Of a DNA stretch of 64,000 bases, positions 39,094 through 49,512 are shown piece by piece. The notes beneath the pieces were generated by a model. The model saw nothing but the letters and a program-made list of their open reading frames with translations, was not told the origin of the DNA and did not search any database. A program made the translations under genes and the position numbers. The stretch spans positions 62,001 to 126,000 of the forward strand of contig JAPJBO010000577.1 in the NCBI GenBank assembly GCA_030068145.1, written 5' to 3'. The DNA is from Diplonema papillatum (Eukaryota; Euglenozoa; Diplonemea; Diplonemida; Diplonemidae). Position 1 is the stretch's first letter. Every line of letters starts with the position of its first letter.

Positions 39094-40527
39094 TGGCACT
39101 CTTCCGGCGGCAGATTTGCGAACAGACAGAAAGCGGGGACGAAAATGCGTAGGTTCTTGTTCGATTCTTTCAGAGAGCGCAGAATGCAAGCAAGGCAAAG
39201 TATCGCAGATGTTCGCTCCGGCCCAGGAACATTTCCGGAGTTGGGGCTTGCACTGATAAACGAAGTAACGGACGATCAGCATCAACTGACTAAAGGTGAT
39301 GGAAATGTTAAGGCAAGAGTGTTTCTTGTTCTTCGCGTGTTGCAGGGTATGAACCTCTCTGGGGGTATTCGCACTTTTTCGTTGGCTTCGTTTTCTCTTT
39401 CGTGTGCAACCGTTGTTTCGGAAATGTTCCCGTCAGAACGGATGGTACTACTAAAAAAAAAAAAAAAAAAAAACGAAAAGTCGGAAAATGTTTGTCTTTC
39501 CGCATTTTGCGTCTTCTTTAGCTCTGCGAAAAGCGAGTAACAGGCGAAGTCCACGCAGCGAAGGTAAAAGCGAATTGAGGCAACTAAGCAGTGTACTCGC
39601 TGAGTTTCGGCTCCGGACGCGACTGGGTGTAGGGGAACACAGGTAGGGCAGGGTGTAAGCCGTCCCCAAGTTGCTGAACAGCTGTTGGCTCAGCTTTTGT
39701 TCCTCGCCGAGGTCTGTGCCTTCGAAGGGTATGCAAATTGGCTTGCCAAGGTTCAAAGTCCTACTTTGAACGTTGGGACTTCACTCCCGCCCCACCTTTA
39801 CCGACTCCTCTTTGTTTCGCTCAAAAACTCCCCGAGCGTGTCTGAAAAATCTCGCAACACACTGTTCGAGCCGATTTATTTGAGACTTCGTTTTTCAGAG
39901 TTATCATATAGTTCGCTTGGGAGTCCGGGATTTTAGAGTCTCCGGGTGACCTTCGTCGAATGGGTTCGTTCAGAGCTAATACGTACTGCACGGTGCAGTA
40001 GTAAACTTGTAAAATGACCCTTTTACTAGTAAATTTACTAGTAAAAATTTTTACTAGTAAATTTACACTTTTACTAGTAAAATTTACAAGTGCACTTGTA
40101 AGTTTTACAAGTGCACTTGTAAATTTTACTAGTGCACTAGTAAAAATTACAAGTGAATTCAGGTGTTTTTCAGTCCAAAACAGTGATTTGTAGGGGGTTT
40201 TGCGTGAAAAACTGCGCGATCGAAAACTGGGGAGGTTTGGTCGATGTGCACTACCCCTCGGACTGAGTTGGGCAGGGTTGTTGGGAGCCTTTATGGGAAT
40301 CATCTCCCCTGATATACAGCCGCGCCGTTGAAAAAGGATGAGAGGAGCGGCGCGCACCCAGCTGGAACTGTGCGCACTCTTTACCCTGAGACTTTTGTTG
40401 AGCTAGTTGACAGCTGCCGAGGAAAAGCGTCTACAAAATGAGAAGAAACAGAGGCAAGAGAGACGCACTGTGAGTGGTGTCGTGCCAAATTCACAACAGT
40501 GAAACACACTCTACAATGGCGACGTGA

Positions 40528-40866
40528 GCGGGGAGCGAGGAACCTGGGCAGAAGCGACCACCTGACTGTTGCGAATACTTCCAGTCGGTCCGAGCATGCC
40601 TGCCACTTCCCGACACGCTTCGGCACGGGCTTTGCCCAAGCAGGGATCTTGACATTGTTGTTGCCGCAGTAAGGAGTTCCACACAGCCCATCAATGTAAC
40701 ACTCGGGCTCGACCATAGTAGTCAGAAACTTGTGAGGTTTCGTAAACATGAAAAAGCGGACGAGGCAGCAGGAAGAGTGCTGAACGGACGAAGCGTCTTT
40801 GATGTGAATCGGTCTACCATGATGCAGGCCTCCAATATGTATGCGCCCAAGATGCCGCCGGCCTAG
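40528..40866 (+). CDS. Open frame inside the 2.7-kb element, unknown
   Basis: 113 codons open after a TGA, ending TAG at 40864-40866: PPDCCEYFQSVRACLPLPDT, then SRDLDIVVAAVRSSTQPINV and FRKHEKADEAAGRVLNGRS. Composition is protein-like and unlike the antisense frame, although the antisense frame is also open for 254 codons. No ATG near its beginning; probably an exon or a remnant. A second frame, MQMEEIGRFARGTLEHQRN, starts at 40872 just after the stop. Confidence 0.4.
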   Translation, partial: AGSEEPGQKRPPDCCEYFQSVRACLPLPDTLRHGLCPSRDLDIVVAAVRSSTQPINVTLGLDHSSQKLVRFRKHEKADEAAGRVLNGRSVFDVNRSTMMQASNMYAPKMPPA

Positions 40867-41475
40867 TGCAGATGGAAGAGATCGGCAGGTTTGCACGGGG
40901 GACCCTCGAGCATCAGAGGAACCGCAGACTCCGAGAGCAGCATCAACGGCAAGACGCTGCACCAACTCCGGAGGTCCAGCGGAGCAGTGCGCTAGTGAGG
41001 CAATCGATTCTACAAAACGGCACAACGGAGATATGTGGTTTAGGGTGCAACGAAAAGGCCACCTCTCAACACATTCTGACAGCGGGCGACAGCGCACCTT
41101 AGATGGTTTCAGCCGGAGGCGGACCAAAGGCCGGTGTTCGGGCACCCACCCGAATGCAGGCCCTGGACGCCTATGCGAAGGGAACCACGCGGTAATCCGG
41201 AGAGTGGCTCTACGCGTTGCCCGGGAGACAAGTGCGCTGAATGGGCAACATGGGCCCTACAAGCATACACCCCAAGAACCAACGACAATAAAATGAAGCA
41301 GTAGGCACACCGCGTTCGTTCCCAACACCCCGACCCGACCAAGCAACCACCAAACCCCAAGAAGTACTAATCTCACGGCAACAGCCCAAACAACTTCCCC
41401 CAGCACCCTCGTGTGACAAGAATCCTCCAGTCCTCGAAACCCCCCGTGAATCTTCCATACCATAAGCAGAAGAAA

Positions 41476-41585
41476 GTTGGACCGGAAATATGTTGGACCG
41501 AAAATATGTTGGACCGGACAAAGGTTGGACCGCGGACGACCAAAACAATTGGACCATTTTGTCCGGTCCAACATATTTCCGCCCA
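41476..41585. mobile_element. Short hairpin element, TTGGACCGG family, copy 1
   Basis: Arms CGGAAATATGTTGGACCGG and its complement with GGACAAA/TTTGTCC flank a 20-base loop. Read on the plus strand it starts GTTGGACC and ends TTTCCGCCCAG, so it has GT/AG ends like an intron. Copy 2 is at 42038-42139. Confidence 0.55.
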
Positions 41586-42037
41586 GGCACGTATCCACTT
41601 AGGCGGGGTTGGGTCGATGGGCATGAGGTAAAAAAATGTCCCGTGACAAATGAGTAGTCAGGCGCGAGAGATGCGTGGGTTTCTTCTTGAGCGTACTAAG
41701 ATCGTCGTTTATTGGCGGCTCATACTTTTTCCTTCACGGTCAGCCAACCTCGAGCCTCCTCGTTTGCACTCTGCATTTTTGCGTTTGCACTCTACCAAAG
41801 CAATGGGACAGACGGTGGACGCATCTTGGTCCACCCTCGGCACTGACCAACCGCAACCGGTCGCGATCAAACATCCTTCCACGCAAGGAAGATCTTGTGA
41901 TTCCAGTGCAAGTTGCTGGAGGGAACTCAGCGGGTTACGCAGCGCCGCGCAGTGTTCGGGAACTCCTGGCGGCGGACCCATGCGCGACTACGGAGTGGAG
42001 CGAGTGCCAGCCGCAAAACTGCACGAAGCCCCCGAAA

Positions 42038-42139
42038 AAAGTTGGCCGGACAAAAGTTGGACCACCAGAGCCCAAAATAGGTGAGTTGGACCATTTTGTC
42101 CGGTCCAACTTATTTCCGTTTACGGTGTTTGCCTTTCAG
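42038..42139 (+). mobile_element. Short hairpin element, TTGGACCGG family, copy 2, intron-like
   Basis: GTTGGCCGGACAAAA pairs with TTTTGTCCGGTCCAAC; the piece begins GT and runs to GTGTTTGCCTTTCAG. A second donor GTGAGTTGG lies at 42080. Interrupts a protein-like frame (41867-42037, TEWSECQPQNC, which recalls a thrombospondin type-1 motif). Either an introner-type intron or a MITE. Confidence 0.45.
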
Positions 42140-42821
42140 AGTTGACCGCACTGTTGCCCACGACTCAGTCCAAAAAATGGATGCCAAGCCTGTCCGGCAT
42201 AAGACGCACGCAGGCAGAGATATTCGTAACCTCCTGGGCCAAACGCAAGATACCAGAGCATCTTTTGCCGTGCAATGGCGCCCATCTATTTCTGGTACCA
42301 GGACGTACCTGTGCACGACTCTGCTCTGAGAGGACAAGGACGCCTCCTCCCTCGCGCTCCGTCTGTTCCGATGTTATTGTCCCGTGTTCCCACCGCATCG
42401 AGCCAAAGGGGGGTCGTGTTCGAGTGTTCACGTTTGCCTTGGAGTGGGGGAAACCTGGATTGACGCGGTCTGCCTAAGCGCGGGGCTCTCAAGCACTGCG
42501 TTGACACTTTGCTATGCTCTCCCAGCCCCATTTTGATGAGTTAGGTGAAAAAGAAGCCGGTTCTTCTGAATGTGTGCTTCACTTGCCACAGTTTCTTCTT
42601 GTTTTACCCCAAAACACCTGCCAAAACACCTGAAATCACTTGTAAATTTTACTAGTGCACTTGTAAATTTACAAGTGCACTTGTAAAATTTACTAGTGGC
42701 ACGGTGCCACCTTTTTCACGAGGGGCTTTTGTGTTGCTGGCAAGGTCGCTATGTACAGATTGGCATGCGCCATTGTGACACCAGGAACGAAAGAAAGCCA
42801 GCTGAGGGGGGGGGGCACGGT

Positions 42822-43037
42822 TCCGCAAACCCGAAAAGATTCCGGGATGAAGCAGAGCTGGTGCACGACTGCGTCGAATTGCCTGCTGCTGATGCGGATG
42901 AAGAAGAAATCGGCGCGCAACCGATGAAGCTGGACGGGCAATCGAAGAAGAAGCGAAGCACCAAGCGCGCGACTGAACGCGACGATCAAGACGAGCTGAA
43001 GAGGCGAAAGCATGGCGCATCACGTGCGACGAGGTAA
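42822..43037 (+). CDS. Possible basic/acidic last exon, plus strand
   Basis: Frame ANPKRFRDEAELVHDCVEL, then ADEEEIGAQPMKLDGQSKK and ERDDQDELKRRKHG to TAA at 43035-43037, with NLS-like lysine/arginine clusters. It lies just right of the 2.7-kb element. No acceptor or upstream exon is certain. Confidence 0.3.
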   Translation, partial: SANPKRFRDEAELVHDCVELPAADADEEEIGAQPMKLDGQSKKKRSTKRATERDDQDELKRRKHGASRATR

Positions 43038-43039
43038 CC

Positions 43040-44390
43040 GCGACGCCGGCGATGCAGATTGTCGCCACAGATTCTTTGCATTCCAACCTCAACTAATCCA
43101 GCCTACTTCAGCCCCCCGTCAGCCGGCGGTGGACCGGCTTCGGGTGGCAGTCGGCAGTTGGGCTATCCCTGTCCGCAAAGAAAATGCGTAGCTTTGTTTT
43201 ACACAGCACTCATATAGCGTGTGGTCCTCCATTTAGTGGTCATCTAATTAGTGGATGGATTACACTCCAGTCCGTAATTTATCAAGTAATATCTTGTGAA
43301 ACTGTATTTTGTGAAGAGCTATTTCGTGAAGAAATTAATTATTTTTTCTGACGGGCGCTTCTGGGGGGTTTTTAATTTATTTTTGCTGGAGTCTGGTCGG
43401 CAGGCCACAGTGCGGTTGCGCGGGTGTAAAAGCCAGGTGAGAGGGAGGCAGAACAACCACGCAGCAATCGCATATACCCCAGCTGTGCGAGTACATGTGC
43501 AGCCCGGGACACACACGGGACAGCACGCGCCTTCGTTGCTCCCCTCGCGAGCGCGGCAAATCGATCGGCCGTTTCCGGCCACCCGACTTTGGTCTTGTGG
43601 TCTTGGGCCCTACCCCCCATGCAGTGTGGGGGCTGACCCCGGAGCGGTCCTGGCGAGGCACCCGGGGTTCGGAAAAGGAAGACACTGGGAACAGTGGTGA
43701 AAGTGACCTCTTGTTGCTCCAGTAGATCCCATAAGGGACGGGGGGAAAATCTTAGTTTCGTGTTCAGGGGGGGGGGGGGGGGGGTGGTGAAAGAGAAACG
43801 ATGAATACAAGACTTTTCAACGTAACATACAGAACGGAAAAAAGGACTCGGTCGACTTGTACTCCCCCGTCGCAATTTCTACTTCTTAATATCTTTTTTT
43901 AGACTTTTTCTTTCTTTTGACTTCATGAGAAAACGTTGCCGGTTAGACTTTAGTGCTGCAGACTGGCGTGTTGGACGTTGGTCTATAGACTGCAGGGTGG
44001 AGAACGGAGTTTAAAAAGCGGGTGCCACACCCGCTTTTCGGGTGTGGACTTGCACGCGTTTTGGTTGTAGCGCACCCGCTTTTCGGGTGTGACTCGGACA
44101 CACCCTCTTTAACTCCAGCTTCTGAGGCTGGACATCGCCGTGTGGCTTTCTTGTCGGGTTGCCAATGGGCCTGATAAAAGCCACTGCTTTTTGCGGCACG
44201 CGCATGTACAGTTGAATCCTGCTTTTCGCAAACCGAAATCTCGCATCGAGCGGCGCAGTGCGATGACGACTTTATTTTTAGTTTCGTTTACAACCAGGCA
44301 TTCGTCGGGGGAGTTTTGGGGTGTGGGGGGAAAACTTAGTTTAATGTTTAGGCAGGACACTGCCTCTCATGCATGCCGGGGGGGGGGGGG
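43040..44390. other. No gene seen
   Basis: Low-complexity stretches (a G run at 43766-43784 and 44380-44398), a repeated ACCCGCTTTTCGGGTGTG block at 44019-44100, and GCTCCAGCTTCTG-type sequence that recurs near 13890 and 61270. No supported gene. Confidence 0.6.
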
Positions 44391-44399
44391 GGGGGGGGT

Positions 44400-44690
44400 G
44401 CAAGAACGTGCTTGGAATGGATATGTGCTCAACACCGCGATGGTCCCGTCTGCGCCGCGTTTCGGTCCGTTAAGCCGAAAATGGACACAGGAGGCGGAAT
44501 CATCAGCGCGGAACCTGAGTGTCTGCAGACAGGACAGCGGTGTGAGTCTGGTTCGTCCGGCAGCCAGGACCACCCGTGCTACCAGAGCGTAGGCAAATCC
44601 GCCACGGGAAGAAGGCCCCTCCAACCGTGTCTGGGCAATCAGTTACTAGAACGCAGGGCCCCCGCCTGCGACCCGCTGGACCGCACTGGC
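44400..44690 (+). repeat. Family R2 copy
   Basis: From GATATGTGCTCAACACCG through CATCAGCGCGGAACCTGAG to GAGCGTAGGCAAATCC; one of the longest R2 copies, preceded by GTGCAAGAACGTGCTTGG. Confidence 0.8.
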
Positions 44691-44937
44691 TCGTCTTCCT
44701 TTTACTGGCATGCGGCGAAAGTGAACTCTTGCGATTCATCGAGGGAATTCCACTATGCGTTACGAACGATCGTAAGGTTCTTTGGTTTTTGCGCAGTGGG
44801 CATGGGGCTACCGTGTGTGCGGCACCAACGGTTGCAGTGCCGAAAGGAAAAGAGTGCGAGGCAGCGATCCTGCGAGCCGGGGTAACGTGGTGTGCTCCAG
44901 CACAGGGTGGGGGAGTTAAGTGCAATTCAGTGTGTCA

Positions 44938-45026
44938 CAGCCGCAAATCTAGTGTGAAATCCGGTGTGAAATCCAGTAAGAAAACAGGTGACCACACGTG
45001 GATTCACACTGGATTTGGATTTGCGG
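44938..45026. repeat. Foldback, about 20-bp arms
   Basis: CCGCAAATC..AGTGTGAAATCC faces GGATTCACACT..GGATTTGCGG. A MITE-like or hairpin sequence; no relatives found in the window. Confidence 0.5.
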
Positions 45027-45244
45027 GTGGGTGGGCCTTTGAAGCGTGGATGATGCCTCTCGTGCTGCTCCCCTTTTGAGGTTCCTGGCTCATGCCAAAG
45101 CGCCGCCGCCCGGGTTAAGGGGTTGCAGCATCAGGCGTGGGCCAGGGCCAGGGAGGCTGTTCGGAGGGGTCGCCACCTACCGTTCGCGGGCTTCGTTACT
45201 TCACTGCCCCCGGCTCTCCCCGGCCTACTACTGGACTGGTGGAA

Positions 45245-45460
45245 TGGATATGTGCTCAACACCGCACTGGTCCCCGTCTGCGCCGTGTTTGTGACCTGAA
45301 TGTCTGCAGACAGGACAGCGGGGTGAGTCTGGTTTGTCAGGCGGCTGTTCTTAGCTCGTCACAGCCAGGACCACCCGTGCTACTAGAGCACAGACGAATC
45401 CGTCACGGGGAGAAGGCCCCTACAACCGTGTCTGAGCAATCAGTTAAAAACGTCGTCCCG
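45245..45460 (+). repeat. Family R2 copy
   Basis: Begins GGATATGTGCTCAACACCGC; lacks the central block with CATCATCAG. Ends CGTGTCTGAGCAATCAG. Confidence 0.8.
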
Positions 45461-45659
45461 GGGGAGGGTTCCACGACGCCATCCCCCCACACAGGATTTG
45501 CGGGGGTGCCGCACCCGCAAAATAGACCACGCAGTTTGTCTCCCCACCCGGTGCTCGAGCACACCGTGTACCTTACTGGAATGGGGGGATTGCAAGAGCG
45601 CGCTAGGCCGCACGCTGACTTGTCTTCTTTTTGCAGTGGGGATGGGGGGGCTTGCAAGA

Positions 45660-45895
45660 ACGTGCTTGGAATGGGTATGAGCTCAACACCGCACTGGTCC
45701 CGTCTGCGCCGTGTTTCGGTCCTTTAAGCCACGGACACATAAGGCGGACCATCATCAGCGTGGAACGCAGACAGGACTGCGGTGTGAGTCTGGTTTGTCA
45801 GGCGGCTGTTCGTAGCTCGTCACAGCCAGGACCACCCGTGCTACTAGAGCACAGGCGAATCCGTCACAGGGAGAAGGCCCCTACAGCCGCGTCTT
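45660..45895 (+). repeat. Family R2 copy with hammerhead-like core on minus strand
   Basis: Best-preserved copy. On the minus strand CTGATGA (45752-45758), a stem GGTCC/GGACC and GAAAC (45713-45717) follow in order. The copies at 44400 and 45245 lie less than 1.3 kb away in the same orientation, so local duplication is likely. Confidence 0.75.
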
Positions 45896-46231
45896 CTTTT
45901 TACAGTGGGGGGCGGGGAACACTTGGGGAAGCTAAAAGTGAGGAAGAACGTACAACAACAAAACCCGGCTGTGGTCAGGACGGAGCGAGGAGATTCGAAA
46001 GGGGCAGGGGTGTGGGTTGCATACAGAAATAGGGGCCCAATAGAAGAGGGTGGAAGTATGGCTAAAGATAAAGTGGTGTCACCTGAGGGGGTAATCTCAG
46101 GGCCGCCCACGTGATAAGCCGTTAAGCAGCGGCTGCCGGCTTATCCCGTGACACCTTTTATATGTACGTTATTGAAAGAGTAGCGTTGGCACTCTTACAG
46201 GTTCGTTCCCTCGTAGCTCGCTGGGAACGGG

Positions 46232-46595
46232 CAGGGTTCCAAATTTGGGCCGCTGACGGCTTTTTGCGTCCTCACTCAGGAACGGGCTCAACACAGCGCG
46301 ACGCGACGTATCTTCACGACAATGCTGGGGCACCCTTGGATCGCGCATTGGCCACCTCTGCTGGGGGCCTGGGTGATGGTGCAGTGCCATTTATTTTTTG
46401 AAAGTATGCCAATACTGCAGGGAATAGTTGACTAGACCTCTTGAGTTTGTGCTAACCACGAATTGGGGGAGAACCTACAAAGCCAAAAGCAGGACCGACC
46501 CCCCGTTCGTGAGAAAAAGCGAAGAATATATTCCCCGCCGGCTTTTCCACATTTGGACTGACAGTCTAAATGTGGATATAGAAGCTAATCCCCTG
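46232..46595. mobile_element. hAT-like element, relative of 26269-27526, with nested repeat
   Basis: Shares GCTCAACACAGCGCGACGCG and the end GAAGCTAATCCCCTG. A 130-base repeat (46404-46534), which occurs reversed at 7790-7925, is inserted in it. Left end altered; no target duplication visible. Confidence 0.7.
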
Positions 46596-47228
46596 CTTGT
46601 TTTTTAGTAGTAGCCCCTCTACACGGTGCAGCCCAGCGCGCTGGAAGCTGAGTTTGTTTGTGTGGTTTAACCTAGTAACCTGGTAAACCGCTGCCAACGT
46701 CCTTTTTAGCTGCAACAAATACTGTACTGAGTGAGCACTTTTCAGTAGTAATATGACTAGCAGTTTGAACTTGATATGCAGCAACAATCTGTGTTGTAAT
46801 ATGACTAGCACGCTGTTTTTCAAATGACTAGTGCCCGTGCACCAGCCCCTGTAGAAGGCTGGGGTTCGTTCTTATTGCTCGCGTTGTTCAGCCAACGCGC
46901 CCTCGGTCGTGGTGGCTCATTCGGATTGACATTGCCCCTGGTTTCGGTCCTTTTGAGCCACGGCAACGCGCTTACCTTTTTTCAGAGCTAAAGTTCACTT
47001 TCAGATTCCGGGTTTTTAGGGTCTCCGGGTGACCTTCGTTAAATGGGTTCTCTGAGAGCAAGTGAGGCCTATGTGGGTGCGGGTTGTTTCTTTGGTGGAC
47101 AAATTCGGTATGAGTAATGGCTAGCCATGCCCGGGACTGCTTGTGACCGCCGCCAAGTGCGAATTTGTTACATTAGTGTGATTGTCAGACCCTGAGTAAC
47201 GCACTACGCACACTCCGTGGCTACGTTA

Positions 47229-47369
47229 CAGCAGATGGAACGCGTTTGTTGCGCCGCCGCGGGGGCGGCCTACGAGTGGGTGCCGTTGTGGCCTCCCGGC
47301 TGGGGTGACTCCTCGCTCGTTTCTTCGCGGTTGCGTCGGTTCGCGCGCCGGGTGGACGCAGCCACCAAA
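47229..47369 (+). CDS. Possible GC-rich first exon, plus strand
   Basis: After the acceptor-like TACGTTACAG a frame reads QMERVCCAAAGAAYEWVPLW, later SSRLRRFARRVDAATK, then donor-like GTACAT. GC content resembles real exons here. No partner exon found; the other strand is also open. Weak. Confidence 0.2.
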
Positions 47370-47714
47370 GTACATGCCTTCGAGGGATGTAGTCTTGGGC
47401 TTCCCTTTTTGGGGTTCTTCTGTCGACAATCATCCTTTGTGATGTGCGCCTTTTCATGAACTCTTGGTGCCAGTACGAAGGGTGCCAATGACAGTGTAGG
47501 GGCTGGGAATCACCCCTTTTTGATCAGAAGAAGTGTGAACCCCGGAAGCATCAATGTTGCCGACTACTCTTGATCAGAAGATGTGTGAACCCCGGAAGCC
47601 TCAAAGCGCACGAAACCACACCAAAATTCCACAAGATGTTTTGCAGGCCCTCGCATGTGGTCCTAAGTGGCCGGCCGCCCTGTTTTGAGGTCGGAGAAGA
47701 CCCGGAACGTGCCA

Positions 47715-48243
47715 GGGCGCTGGCAGGCGCTGGCAGGCGCTGGCAGGCGCTAGCAGGGCACTAGCAGGGCACTACCAGGGAACTACCAGGGCACTAACAG
47801 GGCACTACCAGGGCACTAGCAGGGAACTACCAGGGCACTAACAGGGCACTACCAGGGCACTAGCAGGGCACTACCAGGGCACTACCAGGGCACTAAACAG
47901 GGCACTAACAGGGCACTAGCAGGGCACTAGCAGGGCACTAACAGGGCACTAACAGGGCACTAACAGGGCACTAGCAGGGCACTAGCAGGGCACTAGCAGG
48001 GCACTAACAGGGCACTAACAGGGCACTAGCAGGGCACTAACAGGGCACTAACAGGGCACTAGCAGGGCACTAGCAGGGCACTAGCAGGGCACTAGCAGGG
48101 CACTAAGGGCACTAACAGGGCACTAGCAGGGCACTAGCAGGGCACTAACAGGGCACTAACAGGGCACTAGCAGGGCACTAGCAGGGCACTAACAGGGCAC
48201 TAACAGGGCACTAACAGGGCACTAGCAGGGCACTAGCAGGGCA
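47715..48243. repeat. 11-bp minisatellite CAGGGCACTAG/A
   Basis: About 47 units of 11 bases with the last bases AG, AA or CC varying. One unit is shortened near 48104 and one lengthened near 47894. No gene nearby. Confidence 0.97.
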
Positions 48244-48582
48244 TGTTTCGGGCATCTTCCGGGTCGCCCCCGACCTCAGAACAAGGCCGCTGACCACCGA
48301 AGACCACGCGCGAGGGCCCGGGAACACATTCTGGGTTTTTTTTTTTCTGTGGTTTAGTGCACTTGAACACGGTTCCGGGCTGCTCAGCGCAAAAATAGGC
48401 CAATTATTACCGGTTTCAGGAGGGGCTCAAAGTGCCTACTTTTTGCTCTTTTTTGCATTATCTGGTCGTTCTGGGCGCCATTCTAACCAATCTTGGAGCC
48501 ATACGCCATCGGAGAGGTGCTGCGGGGGCAAAACCACCCCGGGATTCCCTAAAAGCACGGAATAACAGCGCCAATAATAAAA

Positions 48583-48690
48583 GGTTTGTGCACACCAGCG
48601 GAACTCACCTGCTTTGGTAAGTTTCATGTAGCACGCTGCCAACTACTAACTTTTAGTACCAACAATGCATTGTTAACACAAAGAAAATGC
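48583..48690 (+). repeat. Family R3 copy with GTAAGT, TACTAAC and TTTTAG
   Basis: CACCTGCTTTGGTAAGTTTC, CAACTACTAACTTTTAG and TACCAACAATGCATTG. All three elements of a minimal intron lie within about 42 bases. Confidence 0.8.
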
Positions 48691-48984
48691 AGAAGCAGCG
48701 CCCCTCCACTCCCCCGAGCGGAAATGGTGTGCTTCACTCCTTGACCCCATACGCCAGCCGGCGAGGGGGTCCGGGTAACGAGCTAGACGGGATGTGTCAG
48801 GTGTTTTTTCGGGTCATTCCCCACTATACCACAAAAGCATAATGGGGAAACTGGCAGACTTTAATGGTATAATGGGGGAATGACCCTGTTTTTCTTTTTC
48901 CCCCCCCTCCGTTGCTGTGCTGCTGCGACGGCGCCTTTCCCACGCCGAACTGGCAGAAAGAAGAAGAAAAAGGAAAAGGCCGCT

Positions 48985-49243
48985 CCTGGTCCAGGAACGT
49001 GACGGTCAACCACAGCTTGCAAGGCTTGAGTCGGAGGCAGCACAACCCCGTCCGCTCTGCCCTGCGGCTGACCGTCTCGACGCGCTTGTGTTCAGCGCGA
49101 GCGCCAAGCCCCAAGGTGCGCCAAGCCTTGATGCTTTAGTTTGGGAAATCGGTAGCCACTTGACCCGTAGGCCCGTGGCTCTGCAGTACAGCCGAACACG
49201 TGAAGCTTGGCTCCCGTGTAGCAGGCTTTCCTGGTACCCGAAT
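48985..49243 (-). repeat. Family R1 copy
   Basis: Full-length, reversed; pyrimidine tail side at 48955-48985. Confidence 0.8.
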
Positions 49244-49433
49244 TCGAGATCTGTCGAACTGGCAGAAGAAAAAGAAAATGGGTGGGTGGAGGTGACTTTC
49301 CGGGGAGGCCAATGGATCACTTTGGCGGAATACAGCGTAATACATGTGGCAAGTACAAGTGACAAGTACATCTGACATGGCCGTGTACGGAAGAAGTACG
49401 TGGGACAAGAACACGGGACAAGTACAGAAGAAG

Positions 49434-49512
49434 TGTGAAAACGGGTTTTTGCCTAGAGGCTTTTCGTGTTATTCTGCAGATGCTTTGAGCTATCTTTGTG
49501 TCTATGCTTTCA
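49434..49512 (+). repeat. Family R7 copy, GT/AG ends
   Basis: GTGTGAAAACGGG to CTATGCTTTCAG, 79 bases. Preceded by short repeats of GTACAAGTGACAAG type. No gene in 49520-50780. Confidence 0.65.

Larger units (their letters stand above)
39996..42698. mobile_element. 2.7-kb hAT-like element with palindrome-rich ends
   Basis: GCACGGTG stands just outside both ends (39988-39995 and 42699-42706). The ends read CAGTAGTAAA and, reversed, CACTAGTAAA, followed on each side by 70-150 bases of ACTAGT and ACAAGTGCACTTGT palindromes and then the inverted pair AAACACCTGAA. 8-bp duplications and short CA..TG ends fit the hAT superfamily. The interior has plus-strand open frames that I cannot match to a transposase. 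GC content is lower than in host exons. Confidence 0.7.

Noticed and set aside
39145-39344. Exon with frame ERRMQARQSIADVRSGPG, plus strand
   Set aside because: An acceptor-like TTTCAG and a donor-like GTATGA flank it and the frame looks protein-like, but no partner exon or family was found and it lies between repeats.
39540-39756. Minus frame FEGTDLGEEQKLSQQLFS as an upstream ankyrin exon
   Set aside because: No ankyrin similarity, phase cannot be tested, and the opposite strand is equally open.
47715-48243. CRISPR or telomere-like array
   Set aside because: 11-bp units without spacers; the unit is no known telomere repeat.
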